From Clostridiales bacterium (GTDB lineage: Bacteria; Bacillota; Clostridia; Oscillospirales; JAAYOS01): a stretch of 16,000 nucleotides of DNA. The stretch's first letter is position 1, and every line of letters starts with the position of its first letter. Below the pieces are notes generated by a model that saw nothing but the letters and a program-made list of their open reading frames with translations, was not told where the DNA came from and did not search any database. This document shows, one piece after another, positions 1 through 7,715 of the stretch. Both the position numbers and the translations under genes were made by a program. Location: assembly GCA_012521525.1 (NCBI GenBank), contig JAAYMG010000117.1, forward strand, positions 1 to 16,000. Direction: 5' to 3'.

Positions 1-1084
1 AGAAAAGCGTGGAAAAAGAAGCAGCCGTTATGACCCATTTGATCTTTTCAATGATTATGGCGTTTCTGTATGGAACGGTAACCTTTGTGTTATATGTGTA
101 AAAATAAGCTGTCAGTTTTTCCTTCCAGCCGCCCAAATCGTTTAGTGGAACAGGCAGAAGCTTTGGATCGATCTCAAGATCGAAGGAAACAGCCTTAAAC
201 CAAACGAAGAATGCAAAGAGGGAAGCAAGTGCGATCATCAGGTGCAGCGCAACAACCAACATGTGTTTGCGGACATACTCTGTCAAGTAATATCTGTCCT
301 TCAGATCTGCCCTGAAACTCGCCGATTTGGACTTTAGATACTTGTATGCGAACCTTACATAAGCGACAAAAGCTAACACCCATACCAAAAGCAGCGAAAA
401 CCGGCCAACCATGGATATCATCCGTGCGCGCATTGCCAGATTGTCGATGCCTGATGTGTAGTATAACGGTCCAAGCAGCTGGGCGCGTGAATCAAGCAGT
501 GAAGGGCTTTTCGAGCCGAACAGGATCCCACCCGCCGACAACTGGATGGGTCCGTATCCATAGGGAAGATATACAGCATACCTGTCCACACCCGTCCATG
601 CGTCCCACAGTCCGCCGGATCCTTTACACACACCGATGATCGAGTATTCCTTGCCGTTTATGTAAATCGATAGCCCGACGCATTCAATCCTGGAAAACAG
701 TGCGACAGCTATGTTTTCATCTATGACCGCAAAGGCCTTTTCTTCCGTTATATCCGAGTTCCACAGGAACCTTCCGTGGACCATTTTTATATTCGAAAAC
801 TGCCCGAACTGCCCGTCGCAACCATATACTGTGACACCGGCCAGACTTCTTGTCCTCTCGGATACATATGAATTTCCGTATCGGTAAAACACCGAGATTT
901 CATCTCCAAAATCGTCCTTGAATGAATGATACTCTTGCAACGTGAGTGGTCTTCGAAGACTGACCAGTAATGTATCGACATCGAGAAGGACATGGATCGC
1001 TTTCAAAACGGTAAAAACGGAGAGGGTCAAAAGCAAAGAAAGAATGACACAGGAGCCTATATGTCTTGTCTTTTCACTTTTCAT
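1..1084 (-). CDS. FtsX/MacB-like ABC transporter permease (C-terminus beyond window edge)
   Basis: The minus-strand frame is open without a stop from 1084 to base 1, giving 361 codons of a protein whose C-terminus lies outside the window. A first membrane helix spans about residues 9-30. A long extracytoplasmic domain (about 31-220) follows and contains the MacB-type stretch INGKEYSIIGV. Further helices lie at about 222-244 and 275-298, and another begins near 349. One N-terminal helix, a large outer domain and three C-terminal helices is the FtsX/MacB permease plan. The gene follows the membrane-fusion gene by about 30 nt, so the pair probably forms an exporter whose ATPase gene would lie further left. 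The ATG at 1084 is 23 nt from the only GGAGG; an in-frame TTG at 1096 is 11 nt from it and may be the true start. Family assignment rests on topology and one motif. Confidence 0.72.
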   Translation of the reverse strand, partial: MKSEKTRHIGSCVILSLLLTLSVFTVLKAIHVLLDVDTLLVSLRRPLTLQEYHSFKDDFGDEISVFYRYGNSYVSERTRSLAGVTVYGCDGQFGQFSNIKMVHGRFLWNSDITEEKAFAVIDENIAVALFSRIECVGLSIYINGKEYSIIGVCKGSGGLWDAWTGVDRYAVYLPYGYGPIQLSAGGILFGSKSPSLLDSRAQLLGPLYYTSGIDNLAMRARMISMVGRFSLLLVWVLAFVAYVRFAYKYLKSKSASFRADLKDRYYLTEYVRKHMLVVALHLMIALASLFAFFVWFKAVSFDLEIDPKLLPVPLNDLGGWKEKLTAYFYTYNTKVTVPYRNAIIIEKIKWVITAASFSTLF

Positions 1085-1113
1085 GTCGAGGAACAATCAA
1101 TAACACTCCTCCC

Positions 1114-2715
1114 TCAGCTGCCGACAAGATCGACTATGGCCCCGTCATAGATTTCCCGATCCCATCCGACAACGACAAGGTCGTCAAATGCAAGGCCGGA
1201 CGTTATCTCAACGTTTTTTGAGTCATACCAGTCTCTTTCGACCTCACGCAGTTGCAGGTAATATTCAATACCGAACAGGCCTCTTCTGCTCTTAACGACA
1301 TAAACATCGTCATCAGTTATGAAAGCCGTAGCAGGGATAGCTTTCTTGGTGGTGTGGCTTTTAAGGATCACTTCGGCGCTATATTCGGATGCGTTTGCCA
1401 CAAAAGATTTTTGGTCGGGTATATGTACCACCGCTTTTCCGCCCCGCGTGGTACCGACCACGCCTTCCATTTTGAACTCCTGCTGATTGAACACGGCAGT
1501 CACGGCACAAGGCATTTCTCTCGAAACCCTGTATATATCGCCGCCTGTAAAGACCAGGACCTGTTCGGATCCCTCCTGTGCATAATCCATTAAAACACCG
1601 CCTGAAAATGGAATCCCGTCCTCAATATATACCGAACACACCACGCCTTCGCCCATGGACTGGATTTCAGGCCTGACAAGCAGTTTCTCGAGGACGTCCA
1701 GCCTGCTTTTCGCCTCGTCAAGTGCCTGGGCGAGCTGGTTTTCAGTCCTGCCGTTGAGGATGCCGGTCGTGAGCAGATGATCCAGTTCTTTCTGCGCGCT
1801 GTCCAAGCCGGTCACTTCGATCTTCATGATCGTATCTCCCTGCCCGACAGTTGAATTTTCTCTATGCAAAATCGATTTCAGGTATCCCGACACTTCGGAG
1901 TATAATGTGTGCACTTCACCGTACTTCAATGTTGAGCTGTTCATAGGTGTATATTCACCTATAGTGGCGGTGGCTTGCAAGCCTTCCTGCACCGTGCCGG
2001 GATTTTTTATCCGTATGGTCACCAGCCGCGCGTATGTGCCTTCAACAACAGACGTATTGCCTACATCGATGACATCGCCATCCAAAACAGACATCATGGA
2101 TGGAATGCTGACTTTAGCTTTCATTCCCGGCGTGATCTGATAAGCGTCAGAAAAGTATAATGACAGGATTAGTGATGAGGTGTCTGCAATACTGCAGAGC
2201 TTTGACCCTGCCGACACCCTGTCGCCTTCCTTGTATGCCATATCCGCAATTATGCCGTTTCTGTGTGCTTTAACCGTGTAAATGGAATCAACGACGCTGT
2301 CCGGGATCTGTGAGCGCAGAGTGTCGATTTTTGCTTCGAAAGCACGCCTGAACTCCAGAAGCGCTATTTCCGCACTCTCCACGGCCTTGCGGAGCGGGAT
2401 TATCTGTTCTTCGATGCTTTCGATATCGAATCTGGCAAGGACGCTTCCCTCTGATATGATGTCGCCCTTTGTGACGAGTACTTCCTCGATTTCCAGAGGG
2501 ACCGGCAAATCAAACTCCATTTTATATATGTTTTTGTAAGTTGCAGTACCTGAAGTGAGAGTGGCCGTGCTTAAGAATGTGGCAGCATATGGACTTGTTG
2601 TTGTGACTTTTGGCAAAGAAAAGTAATATACCGATTTGGAAATGAAGGTGCAGATCACGAGGAATATAACAAGCGCAACACCTATTGTGAGAACCTTCTT
2701 TTTCTTCCTGCTCAT
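1114..2715 (-). CDS. HlyD/MacA-like membrane-fusion (adaptor) protein
   Basis: This 533-residue protein has a basic N-terminus and one membrane helix (about 8-30), then a long extracytoplasmic part. The segments around residues 76-97 (IEEVLVTKGDIISEGSVLAR) and 147-180 (VKAHRNGIIADMAYKEGD) are the two halves of a biotinyl-lipoyl-like domain, separated by a short helical stretch (about 98-135). A beta-barrel-like region follows. A second lipoyl-like and coiled-coil pair appears around 265-355, so the architecture is longer than in an ordinary MacA. It probably links or regulates the permease encoded directly downstream. The ATG at 2715 was chosen because GAGG lies 8 nt upstream; a TTG two codons earlier is less well placed. 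The transported substrate cannot be told. Membrane-fusion assignment is fairly safe; export of a peptide or antibiotic is only a guess from family habit. Confidence 0.85.
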   Translation of the reverse strand: MSRKKKKVLTIGVALVIFLVICTFISKSVYYFSLPKVTTTSPYAATFLSTATLTSGTATYKNIYKMEFDLPVPLEIEEVLVTKGDIISEGSVLARFDIESIEEQIIPLRKAVESAEIALLEFRRAFEAKIDTLRSQIPDSVVDSIYTVKAHRNGIIADMAYKEGDRVSAGSKLCSIADTSSLILSLYFSDAYQITPGMKAKVSIPSMMSVLDGDVIDVGNTSVVEGTYARLVTIRIKNPGTVQEGLQATATIGEYTPMNSSTLKYGEVHTLYSEVSGYLKSILHRENSTVGQGDTIMKIEVTGLDSAQKELDHLLTTGILNGRTENQLAQALDEAKSRLDVLEKLLVRPEIQSMGEGVVCSVYIEDGIPFSGGVLMDYAQEGSEQVLVFTGGDIYRVSREMPCAVTAVFNQQEFKMEGVVGTTRGGKAVVHIPDQKSFVANASEYSAEVILKSHTTKKAIPATAFITDDDVYVVKSRRGLFGIEYYLQLREVERDWYDSKNVEITSGLAFDDLVVVGWDREIYDGAIVDLVGS

Positions 2716-2828
2716 ATGCAATACCTCAATGGAAATAGATGTGCTTCAGTGTTTATTTTTAACCATCGGAAGGGATGGAGAGCAGAGCCTATCGTAACAA
2801 ACCCGAAGTTGATTAAGGTGTACGGCCG

Positions 2829-2973
2829 AAAGACTGCAAATGACTGCGATGATTGCTAAGGACTATAAGGTCTATAAGGACTATAAAGACTATAAAGACT
2901 ACTAAGGACTACTATGAACGACTAGGAATGACGAAGGATAACTAAGGATAACTAAGGACTACTTTGAACTACA
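2829..2973. repeat. Degenerate tandem array of 9- and 10-bp units
   Basis: About fifteen short units follow head to tail. The clearest are AAGGACTAT, AAGGTCTAT, AAGGACTAT and AAAGACTAT (9 bp each, 2858-2893), then AAAGACTACT, AAGGACTACT, two copies of AAGGATAACT and another AAGGACTACT (10 bp each, 2894-2963). Three more diverged units (2829-2857) and one at the right end (2964-2973) fit the same pattern. The unit length changes from 9 to 10 bp inside the array. The array lies in the 285-nt gap between the MalG-type gene and the membrane-fusion gene and overlaps no convincing gene. Confidence 0.85.
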
Positions 2974-2994
2974 AAAGCCCTGAACATGGACTTT
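2974..2994 (-). terminator. Possible weak terminator after the MalG-type gene
   Basis: Read on the minus strand, AAAGTCC, a 7-nt loop ATGTTCA and GGGCTTT form a 7-bp stem with one G-U pair, starting 6 nt after the TAA stop of the permease gene. The T-rich tail is short (CTTTTG), so termination may be partial. It would separate the BlaI operon from the membrane-fusion gene. Confidence 0.35.
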
Positions 2995-3000
2995 GACATT

Positions 3001-3885
3001 TTATTTGAGAGTTGCAAAGGTGATGCCCTCAACCAGTTCGTCTTCGAAAAAGAGGAACATCATCAGGGGAGGGAATAGTGCAAGGACACCGCAGGCAAAG
3101 CCAAGAGAGAGGTTGTCTGCAATCACCGACGCCAGGTACAGGGAAAGGGGATATTGGTAACGTTCGCTCAAAAGAACAAGGGGCATCTCTACCATGTTCC
3201 ATGCGTCAATAAATCCGAGTATTACGAGCGATCCGATCCCTGCCTTGTTCATGGGGACTGCTATCATAAAAAGCTGTTTGAGCTCTGATGCACCGTCAAG
3301 GCTCGCCGCCTCCAGTTGCTCATTCGGTATCGTGTCAAAGCTCTGCTTCATCAGGAAAACGCCGAAAGCGGAGAAAAAGGAGGGGACGATCACTGCGGAA
3401 TATTTCCCTATCATCTTCATCTTTTCAAGGACGATGAAGTTGGAAACCAAAGTCACCTGATACGGCATCATCATCATTACGATGACGATATAGAAGATGA
3501 CATGGCTGTAACGGAATCTGAGTTTTGAGAAAGCGTATCCGCCGAGGCATGATATGACGACCTGTCCTGCCACGATCGTGAAGGACAGCAGCATGGAATT
3601 CCAAAACTTGACCAGGTAGTCCGGTCTGGCGACCAGCATTTGAAAATAGGCATCCAGGGACAGGCGGTCGGGGACGAGGTGGAAACCGGTAAACCCGCCG
3701 CTCTTTTTATACTCGGAATAATATCGCAGTATTTCTTTATGGCCCATAAATGAGTTTGCGATCGTGTATATAACAGGTCCGAGTACCAGTATTGAGATCA
3801 ATACAAGGATGATCACGGCAGGGATACCCGGTCCCTTGCGTCTTATCTTTCGTCCGGAGGTCCTATTCTCGTTTTTGATCCGCAT
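3001..3885 (-). CDS. MalG-type carbohydrate ABC transporter permease
   Basis: A 294-residue inner-membrane permease of the binding-protein-dependent sugar family. Six membrane segments can be seen, the first at about residues 22-45. The EAA loop that docks the ATPase is present at about 192-215 (EAASLDGASELKQLFMIAV), with the conserved EAA and G spacing. Length and motif are typical of MalG/AraQ-like subunits. It is the last gene of the operon; its ATG lies 26 nt after the stop of the M56/solute-binding fusion gene, with GAGG 7 nt before the ATG. An in-frame TTG directly before that ATG is too close to the GAGG. It should pair with the MalF-type protein encoded two genes upstream. No ATPase gene is nearby, so a shared MsiK-like ATPase encoded elsewhere would be needed for transport. 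Confidence 0.93.
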   Translation of the reverse strand: MRIKNENRTSGRKIRRKGPGIPAVIILVLISILVLGPVIYTIANSFMGHKEILRYYSEYKKSGGFTGFHLVPDRLSLDAYFQMLVARPDYLVKFWNSMLLSFTIVAGQVVISCLGGYAFSKLRFRYSHVIFYIVIVMMMMPYQVTLVSNFIVLEKMKMIGKYSAVIVPSFFSAFGVFLMKQSFDTIPNEQLEAASLDGASELKQLFMIAVPMNKAGIGSLVILGFIDAWNMVEMPLVLLSERYQYPLSLYLASVIADNLSLGFACGVLALFPPLMMFLFFEDELVEGITFATLK

Positions 3886-3910
3886 CAAATAACCTCACTG
3901 TCGGATATGT

Positions 3911-6313
3911 CTACTCTGAAAAGTAGATCTCGAAGTACTGCCTGGCTTCTTTTGCGCATTGCTCGAATGTCTTTTCACCGTCATAATACGGCTGCATTAT
4001 GTCTTCAAGGATGGTGTATGAATTTCTGAACATCGGGTTGCTGGGTTGAAATCCGGGACGTGACAACCACTCGATATACTTTTCCTTTGTGTTGTAATTG
4101 GTTTGAGGCAAATTATCTGCCAGCTGCTCTTCAAATCCTTTCAGGACAGGACTGTGCCGCCTGTTTGCGACAATTGATTGCACCTTGTCTCCCAGCATGA
4201 TACTTATGAAGTTGTATGCGTTTTCTTTGTTCTGAGAGTTATTAAGCATGAAGGCATATAATGATTGTCCCCATATAAGGTTATTGCCTGAGGTCCTCAT
4301 AGGTATGATGATGACATCTTCTCCTGCTTCCATAAATGCTTTTGCCTCATTCTGATTGTGCAGCGTCTGAACCGCAAATAACACTTTATATGTCTGCATC
4401 ACACTGACCAGGTTGTAATCGGTGTTCATCGTAGCCTGAAGCATTTTTACTCCGTTGACGATCACTTCCTCGAAATTGAACTGCTGCGGAATGGGATTTT
4501 CACGTTCTATCCTTGCAATCAAAGAGTTGATATCGGTGATCCTTCTGATATACGGGTCATCGTCGGGAGACGGGTTGTCCGGATCGACCAAATTCAGTTT
4601 CTTGTTCTCAAAATCTATTTCCGAGGAAACCTCGCTCCAGTCGTAAATAAATTCCCCGTTAAGGGTCGAGTATCTTGAGCCATTCTCTTTCATTACACGG
4701 CATAGCTCATCCAGGAAAGTGTCGACGTCCGAGAGTGCGTCTATGGAGAACCCGTTACGCTCAAGGTTTTCACGGGTTGTCAGGAAAAATACACGATCCC
4801 AGTAGATTGGCATTCCATACTGTTTTCCGTTGTAACTGTAAGATTTGATCACGTTCTCGTGATAGTTTCTCATATCAAAGTTTTCATCTTTTTCAAGGAA
4901 CGGTGTCAGGTCGGCGATCATCCCGTTTGAAACCATCTTATATAAATCAAGATTGAGATAATATGAGTCGATTATGATGTCGGGACCCTTTCCGGCCATA
5001 ATGTCCGTCTGTATCTTTTTTGAGATCATCTCTGTCGACATTGATGTGTCTCCGCCAGTGGGATCGTATACTTCAACCTTGATATCCGGATACTGTTGCT
5101 TATACAGTTTTATCGCTTCATCGACAATAACTTGCTCTATATACTGACTCCATCCCGGATAATAATAAATCTTTAGGGAATCGTTCACCTGGTTTACTTC
5201 TTTGACATCGGGAGTGTCTTTATTATCAGATCCATTACAACTAAACAGGCATGTTGCCAGCAAAACTGCGGCAATCAAAACACACAGCAGTGTTTTGCCA
5301 CGCTTATATGTTTTATTGGAAAAAATCACTGCAAACCTCTGCTTGAGTGTGATTTTCTCATTTGCCAGGCAGTTAACGGTTGCCAAACGGGGAGCGGATG
5401 TGCGTTTGACTTCAGACAAAAGCATTTCGCTGTACTTTACCCTATATTCCGCAGGTTTTCCCAAAACGATATCTTCATCGCATGCGAGCTCCAATATCCG
5501 GCCTGCATAGCTCTTTAGCAGCCATACAAACGGGTTGTACCAATGTATAGCGGCAGCACATAGGAAGAGGAGCTTTTTTAAGGGGTCCTTTCTTTTCAGG
5601 TGGGAGATCTCATGAGCAAGAATATATTGTAGTGTTGACTCACTGTAATCTTCATCGGGAAGCAGTATCACGGGCCGAAAGACCCCTGCTGTCATCGGCG
5701 TTTTGATTGCTCTGCAGCGATATATGTAAATGTCTTTATGATGTCCTGCATCACTTTTGACTCTTGAGAGAACGGAATCATCGAGCTCATTAGTAATTAG
5801 GCATGCACTTTTAATGGTTCGCTTCTTCCAGATCAAAAAGAGCAGGCACTGATATGTAAGTATGGCAAATATACCTGACAGCCAGATATACTTAAGATTG
5901 GGTATTATGTTTGACCTCAACAAACTTTTTGCTGAAGCGGCATTATGATATGTAACATCATATTTGATTGGCCTGACCGGTAAGATCTGATGCTGTTCAG
6001 TTTCCTGTTGCCTGTTCTTCGAGTTTTCTGGTGTTATTGCATTTGATATATCGGTATCATACAATAACGGTGTTTTGTCAACATACCTGACAGTTACACT
6101 ATAGTCGACGTTATCATTCAGGGATACATACTTGTTGAGCGGGACTTCAAACGACACAGGAACAGCAAGCATGAGCATAAATATGATGATCAGCTTTTCC
6201 AGCCACCTGGCGCCGTACCGCCTGAGAAAACGGTCATAGAAGGCAATGTATAGCAAAATGATCATTAATGATATGATACCGTTGAGTGCGTAACTGATAA
6301 AAATGTCTTTCAT
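3911..6313 (-). CDS. BlaR1-like M56 zinc protease fused to an extracellular solute-binding domain
   Basis: The 800-residue product has two halves. Residues 1-345 are BlaR1/MecR1-like: helices at about 5-25, 40-58 and 143-162, the zinc motif HEISH (234-238), HWYNPFVWLL (257-266) and ELACDE (275-280), which supplies the third zinc ligand. A fourth helix (about 341-358) ends at C359 in a weak lipobox-like LFSC. Residues 378-800 form a full-length family-1 solute-binding protein, with typical stretches KIQTDIMAGKGPDIIID and YGMPIYWDR. In BlaR1 this place holds a beta-lactam sensor. The frame is continuous with no frameshift. The gene lies between the MalF- and MalG-type genes (gaps about 26 nt) and downstream of a BlaI-type repressor, so it is probably both receptor and signalling protease. 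The ATG at 6313 is 8 nt after GGCGG; a GTG at 6322 overlaps that site. Confidence 0.92.
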   Translation of the reverse strand: MKDIFISYALNGIISLMIILLYIAFYDRFLRRYGARWLEKLIIIFMLMLAVPVSFEVPLNKYVSLNDNVDYSVTVRYVDKTPLLYDTDISNAITPENSKNRQQETEQHQILPVRPIKYDVTYHNAASAKSLLRSNIIPNLKYIWLSGIFAILTYQCLLFLIWKKRTIKSACLITNELDDSVLSRVKSDAGHHKDIYIYRCRAIKTPMTAGVFRPVILLPDEDYSESTLQYILAHEISHLKRKDPLKKLLFLCAAAIHWYNPFVWLLKSYAGRILELACDEDIVLGKPAEYRVKYSEMLLSEVKRTSAPRLATVNCLANEKITLKQRFAVIFSNKTYKRGKTLLCVLIAAVLLATCLFSCNGSDNKDTPDVKEVNQVNDSLKIYYYPGWSQYIEQVIVDEAIKLYKQQYPDIKVEVYDPTGGDTSMSTEMISKKIQTDIMAGKGPDIIIDSYYLNLDLYKMVSNGMIADLTPFLEKDENFDMRNYHENVIKSYSYNGKQYGMPIYWDRVFFLTTRENLERNGFSIDALSDVDTFLDELCRVMKENGSRYSTLNGEFIYDWSEVSSEIDFENKKLNLVDPDNPSPDDDPYIRRITDINSLIARIERENPIPQQFNFEEVIVNGVKMLQATMNTDYNLVSVMQTYKVLFAVQTLHNQNEAKAFMEAGEDVIIIPMRTSGNNLIWGQSLYAFMLNNSQNKENAYNFISIMLGDKVQSIVANRRHSPVLKGFEEQLADNLPQTNYNTKEKYIEWLSRPGFQPSNPMFRNSYTILEDIMQPYYDGEKTFEQCAKEARQYFEIYFSE

Positions 6314-6338
6314 TTGAGTCACCGCCCATATAGTTGAT

Positions 6339-7187
6339 TTACTTCATTTCGTACTGCAGCTTGCTGTTAACACGATAAAGACACAGGACAAGGAGAGCCA
6401 GAACGATGAATATCAGAAAAGCCGCGACAGAAAGACGCGAGTAGTTCAAGCCGGCGAAGTTGTTGTTGATGAAATGCTGAAGCATATAAATACTTTTGTG
6501 CGGTATTTCTCCTCCCAGGATAAAAGCCTCCCTGAAGCTCTTGAAGACGTTTACTATCGATATCACCGTGACGAAAAACAGGGTCGGCCTAAGCATGGGG
6601 AGGGTCACATAGAGAAGAGTCTGACGCCTGTTTGCTCCTTCCAGTGCCGCCAGTTCAATGAGCTCGCCAGGTATCGCTTTTAAGCCGGCCAATATGAGCA
6701 CCATGTTATATCCTATGTTCTTCCAGATAAACAGAATTATGAGAAGGACAAAAGCCCAGTCGGAACCCAGCCATTGCTGCACCGGTATTCCTACAGTTGT
6801 CAGAAATGAGTTTACGATACCTCCGTCTGCGAAGAAAACCTGGATGAACATCGCGATCGATGCGACCGGGACTATCATCGGCGATAACAGTATCGTGCGA
6901 AATATCTGCGAGCCGTAGAACCTTCGATACAGCAGAAGTGATATGAACAGGGAAGAGACCATTGCAAGCGGCACGCCGATCAGGATAAAGCGTATAGTGT
7001 TCCAGGCCGCCAGCCGGAAAGCGCTGCTTGCAAACACGTCCAGATAGTTTTTGAAGCCGGCATAGGCGAATCTTCCCGTGGTAAATGTATAGCTGATGCT
7101 TATTATGAAAGGGATGATATAGAAGATGAAAAATCCCAAAAGGAAAGGCGAGGCCATGATCAAGCCTATTCTTGCTGTCCTTCTGAT
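6339..7187 (-). CDS. MalF-type carbohydrate ABC transporter permease, probable AUC start
   Basis: An inner-membrane permease with about six helices and an EAA loop (ELIELAALEGA followed by LPMLRP, about residues 175-200), typical of MalF/UgpA subunits. With an ATC start at 7187 it has 282 residues and the usual basic N-terminus (IRRTARIGLIMASPFLLGF). The conventional candidates, TTG at 7163 and ATG at 7157, would remove that basic segment and have only weak ribosome binding sites. Between the upstream in-frame TAG and the ATC there is no ATG, GTG or TTG. GTAGG stands 9 nt before the ATC, as in the preceding repressor gene. An ATG at 7194 opens a different frame that matches nothing. The protein should pair with the MalG-type subunit and receive substrate from the fused solute-binding domain. 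If AUC is not used, the gene starts at 7163 or 7157. Confidence 0.9.
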   Translation of the reverse strand: MRRTARIGLIMASPFLLGFFIFYIIPFIISISYTFTTGRFAYAGFKNYLDVFASSAFRLAAWNTIRFILIGVPLAMVSSLFISLLLYRRFYGSQIFRTILLSPMIVPVASIAMFIQVFFADGGIVNSFLTTVGIPVQQWLGSDWAFVLLIILFIWKNIGYNMVLILAGLKAIPGELIELAALEGANRRQTLLYVTLPMLRPTLFFVTVISIVNVFKSFREAFILGGEIPHKSIYMLQHFINNNFAGLNYSRLSVAAFLIFIVLALLVLCLYRVNSKLQYEMK

Positions 7188-7201
7188 GGAGCATCGCCTA
7201 C
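7185..7201 (-). promoter_or_regulatory. Ribosome binding site and AUC start of the MalF-type gene
   Basis: On the minus strand GTAGG (7201-7197) is followed by nine bases and ATC (7187-7185). The sequence GTAGGCGATGCTCCATCAG matches the BlaI start region at 16 of 19 positions. This decides the start because no ordinary start codon lies in frame upstream. Confidence 0.55.
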
Positions 7202-7296
7202 TTTCCGTTTTTCGCTTTAGTTGGGGATCCTGCTGCTAAGGGTCGCTGCCCTCGAAAATGTGACAAAATGGACCCTGCGTGTATGAATCAAAAAAG

Positions 7297-7701
7297 TTAT
7301 TCTGAGTTTTCTTTTGATGTTTCAATCTTTAATGAGTTGATATACTCCTCGAGCTCCTGCAAGTCTTCCTCGGTCAGCTTCTTTGCGCTGTGCAGAGCAG
7401 CAATGAAGTTTACGGGGTTGCCGCGGAACAATTGCCCCAGAAGAGTACTGCTTTCGTTTACCAAATATGTTTGCTCATCTACTATTGCCTGGTGCAAAAA
7501 TGCTTTGCCGTCTTTTATGCGCTTTATAAATCCCTTGCGCTCAAGACGAGTCAGAAGAGTGAGTACTGTGTTAGTACTCCAGTTTTTTTCTGACTGGAGA
7601 GCCTGCTCGATTTCCATTCTGCTGACAGGTCTTTTGAATTTCCAGATGACCTGCATCACGGCAAGCTCGGAGTCCGGCAGCTTTACGATATCTTTGCTGA
7701 T
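7297..7701 (-). CDS. BlaI/MecI/CopY-family winged-helix repressor, probable AUC start
   Basis: A cytoplasmic DNA-binding repressor of 134 residues when begun at ATC 7701. The family N-terminus LPDSELAVMQVIW is followed by the winged-helix segment WSTNTVLTLLTRLERKGFI and a C-terminal dimerisation part. Compared from memory with S. aureus BlaI, the ATC falls exactly at the initiator Met: both have 20 residues from start to the conserved Trp. The nearest usual starts, GTG 7659 and ATG 7656, would cut off helix 1. A TGA two codons upstream excludes any earlier start. BlaI is inactivated by BlaR1-type proteolysis; the partner here is the M56 fusion two genes downstream. The Asn-Phe cleavage pair of S. 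aureus BlaI aligns here with Ala-Leu, so a cut may fall elsewhere. The operator in its own leader suggests autoregulation. Confidence 0.93.
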   Translation of the reverse strand: MSKDIVKLPDSELAVMQVIWKFKRPVSRMEIEQALQSEKNWSTNTVLTLLTRLERKGFIKRIKDGKAFLHQAIVDEQTYLVNESSTLLGQLFRGNPVNFIAALHSAKKLTEEDLQELEEYINSLKIETSKENSE

Positions 7702-7715
7702 AGCGCATCACCTAC
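7699..7715 (-). promoter_or_regulatory. Ribosome binding site and AUC start of the BlaI-family gene
   Basis: On the minus strand GTAGG (7715-7711) runs into AGGTGAT, complementary to the 16S rRNA tail. After a 9-nt spacer comes ATC (7701-7699), which aligns with the family's first residue. An ATG inside the spacer is in the wrong frame and too close to the GTAGG. The site overlaps the right end of the operator palindrome. Confidence 0.6.

Noticed and set aside
6706..7194. 162-residue frame from ATG 7194 overlapping the MalF-type gene
   Set aside because: It has an ATG two bases after GTAGG, but the protein resembles nothing and lacks the membrane pattern, while the overlapping frame is a clear permease.
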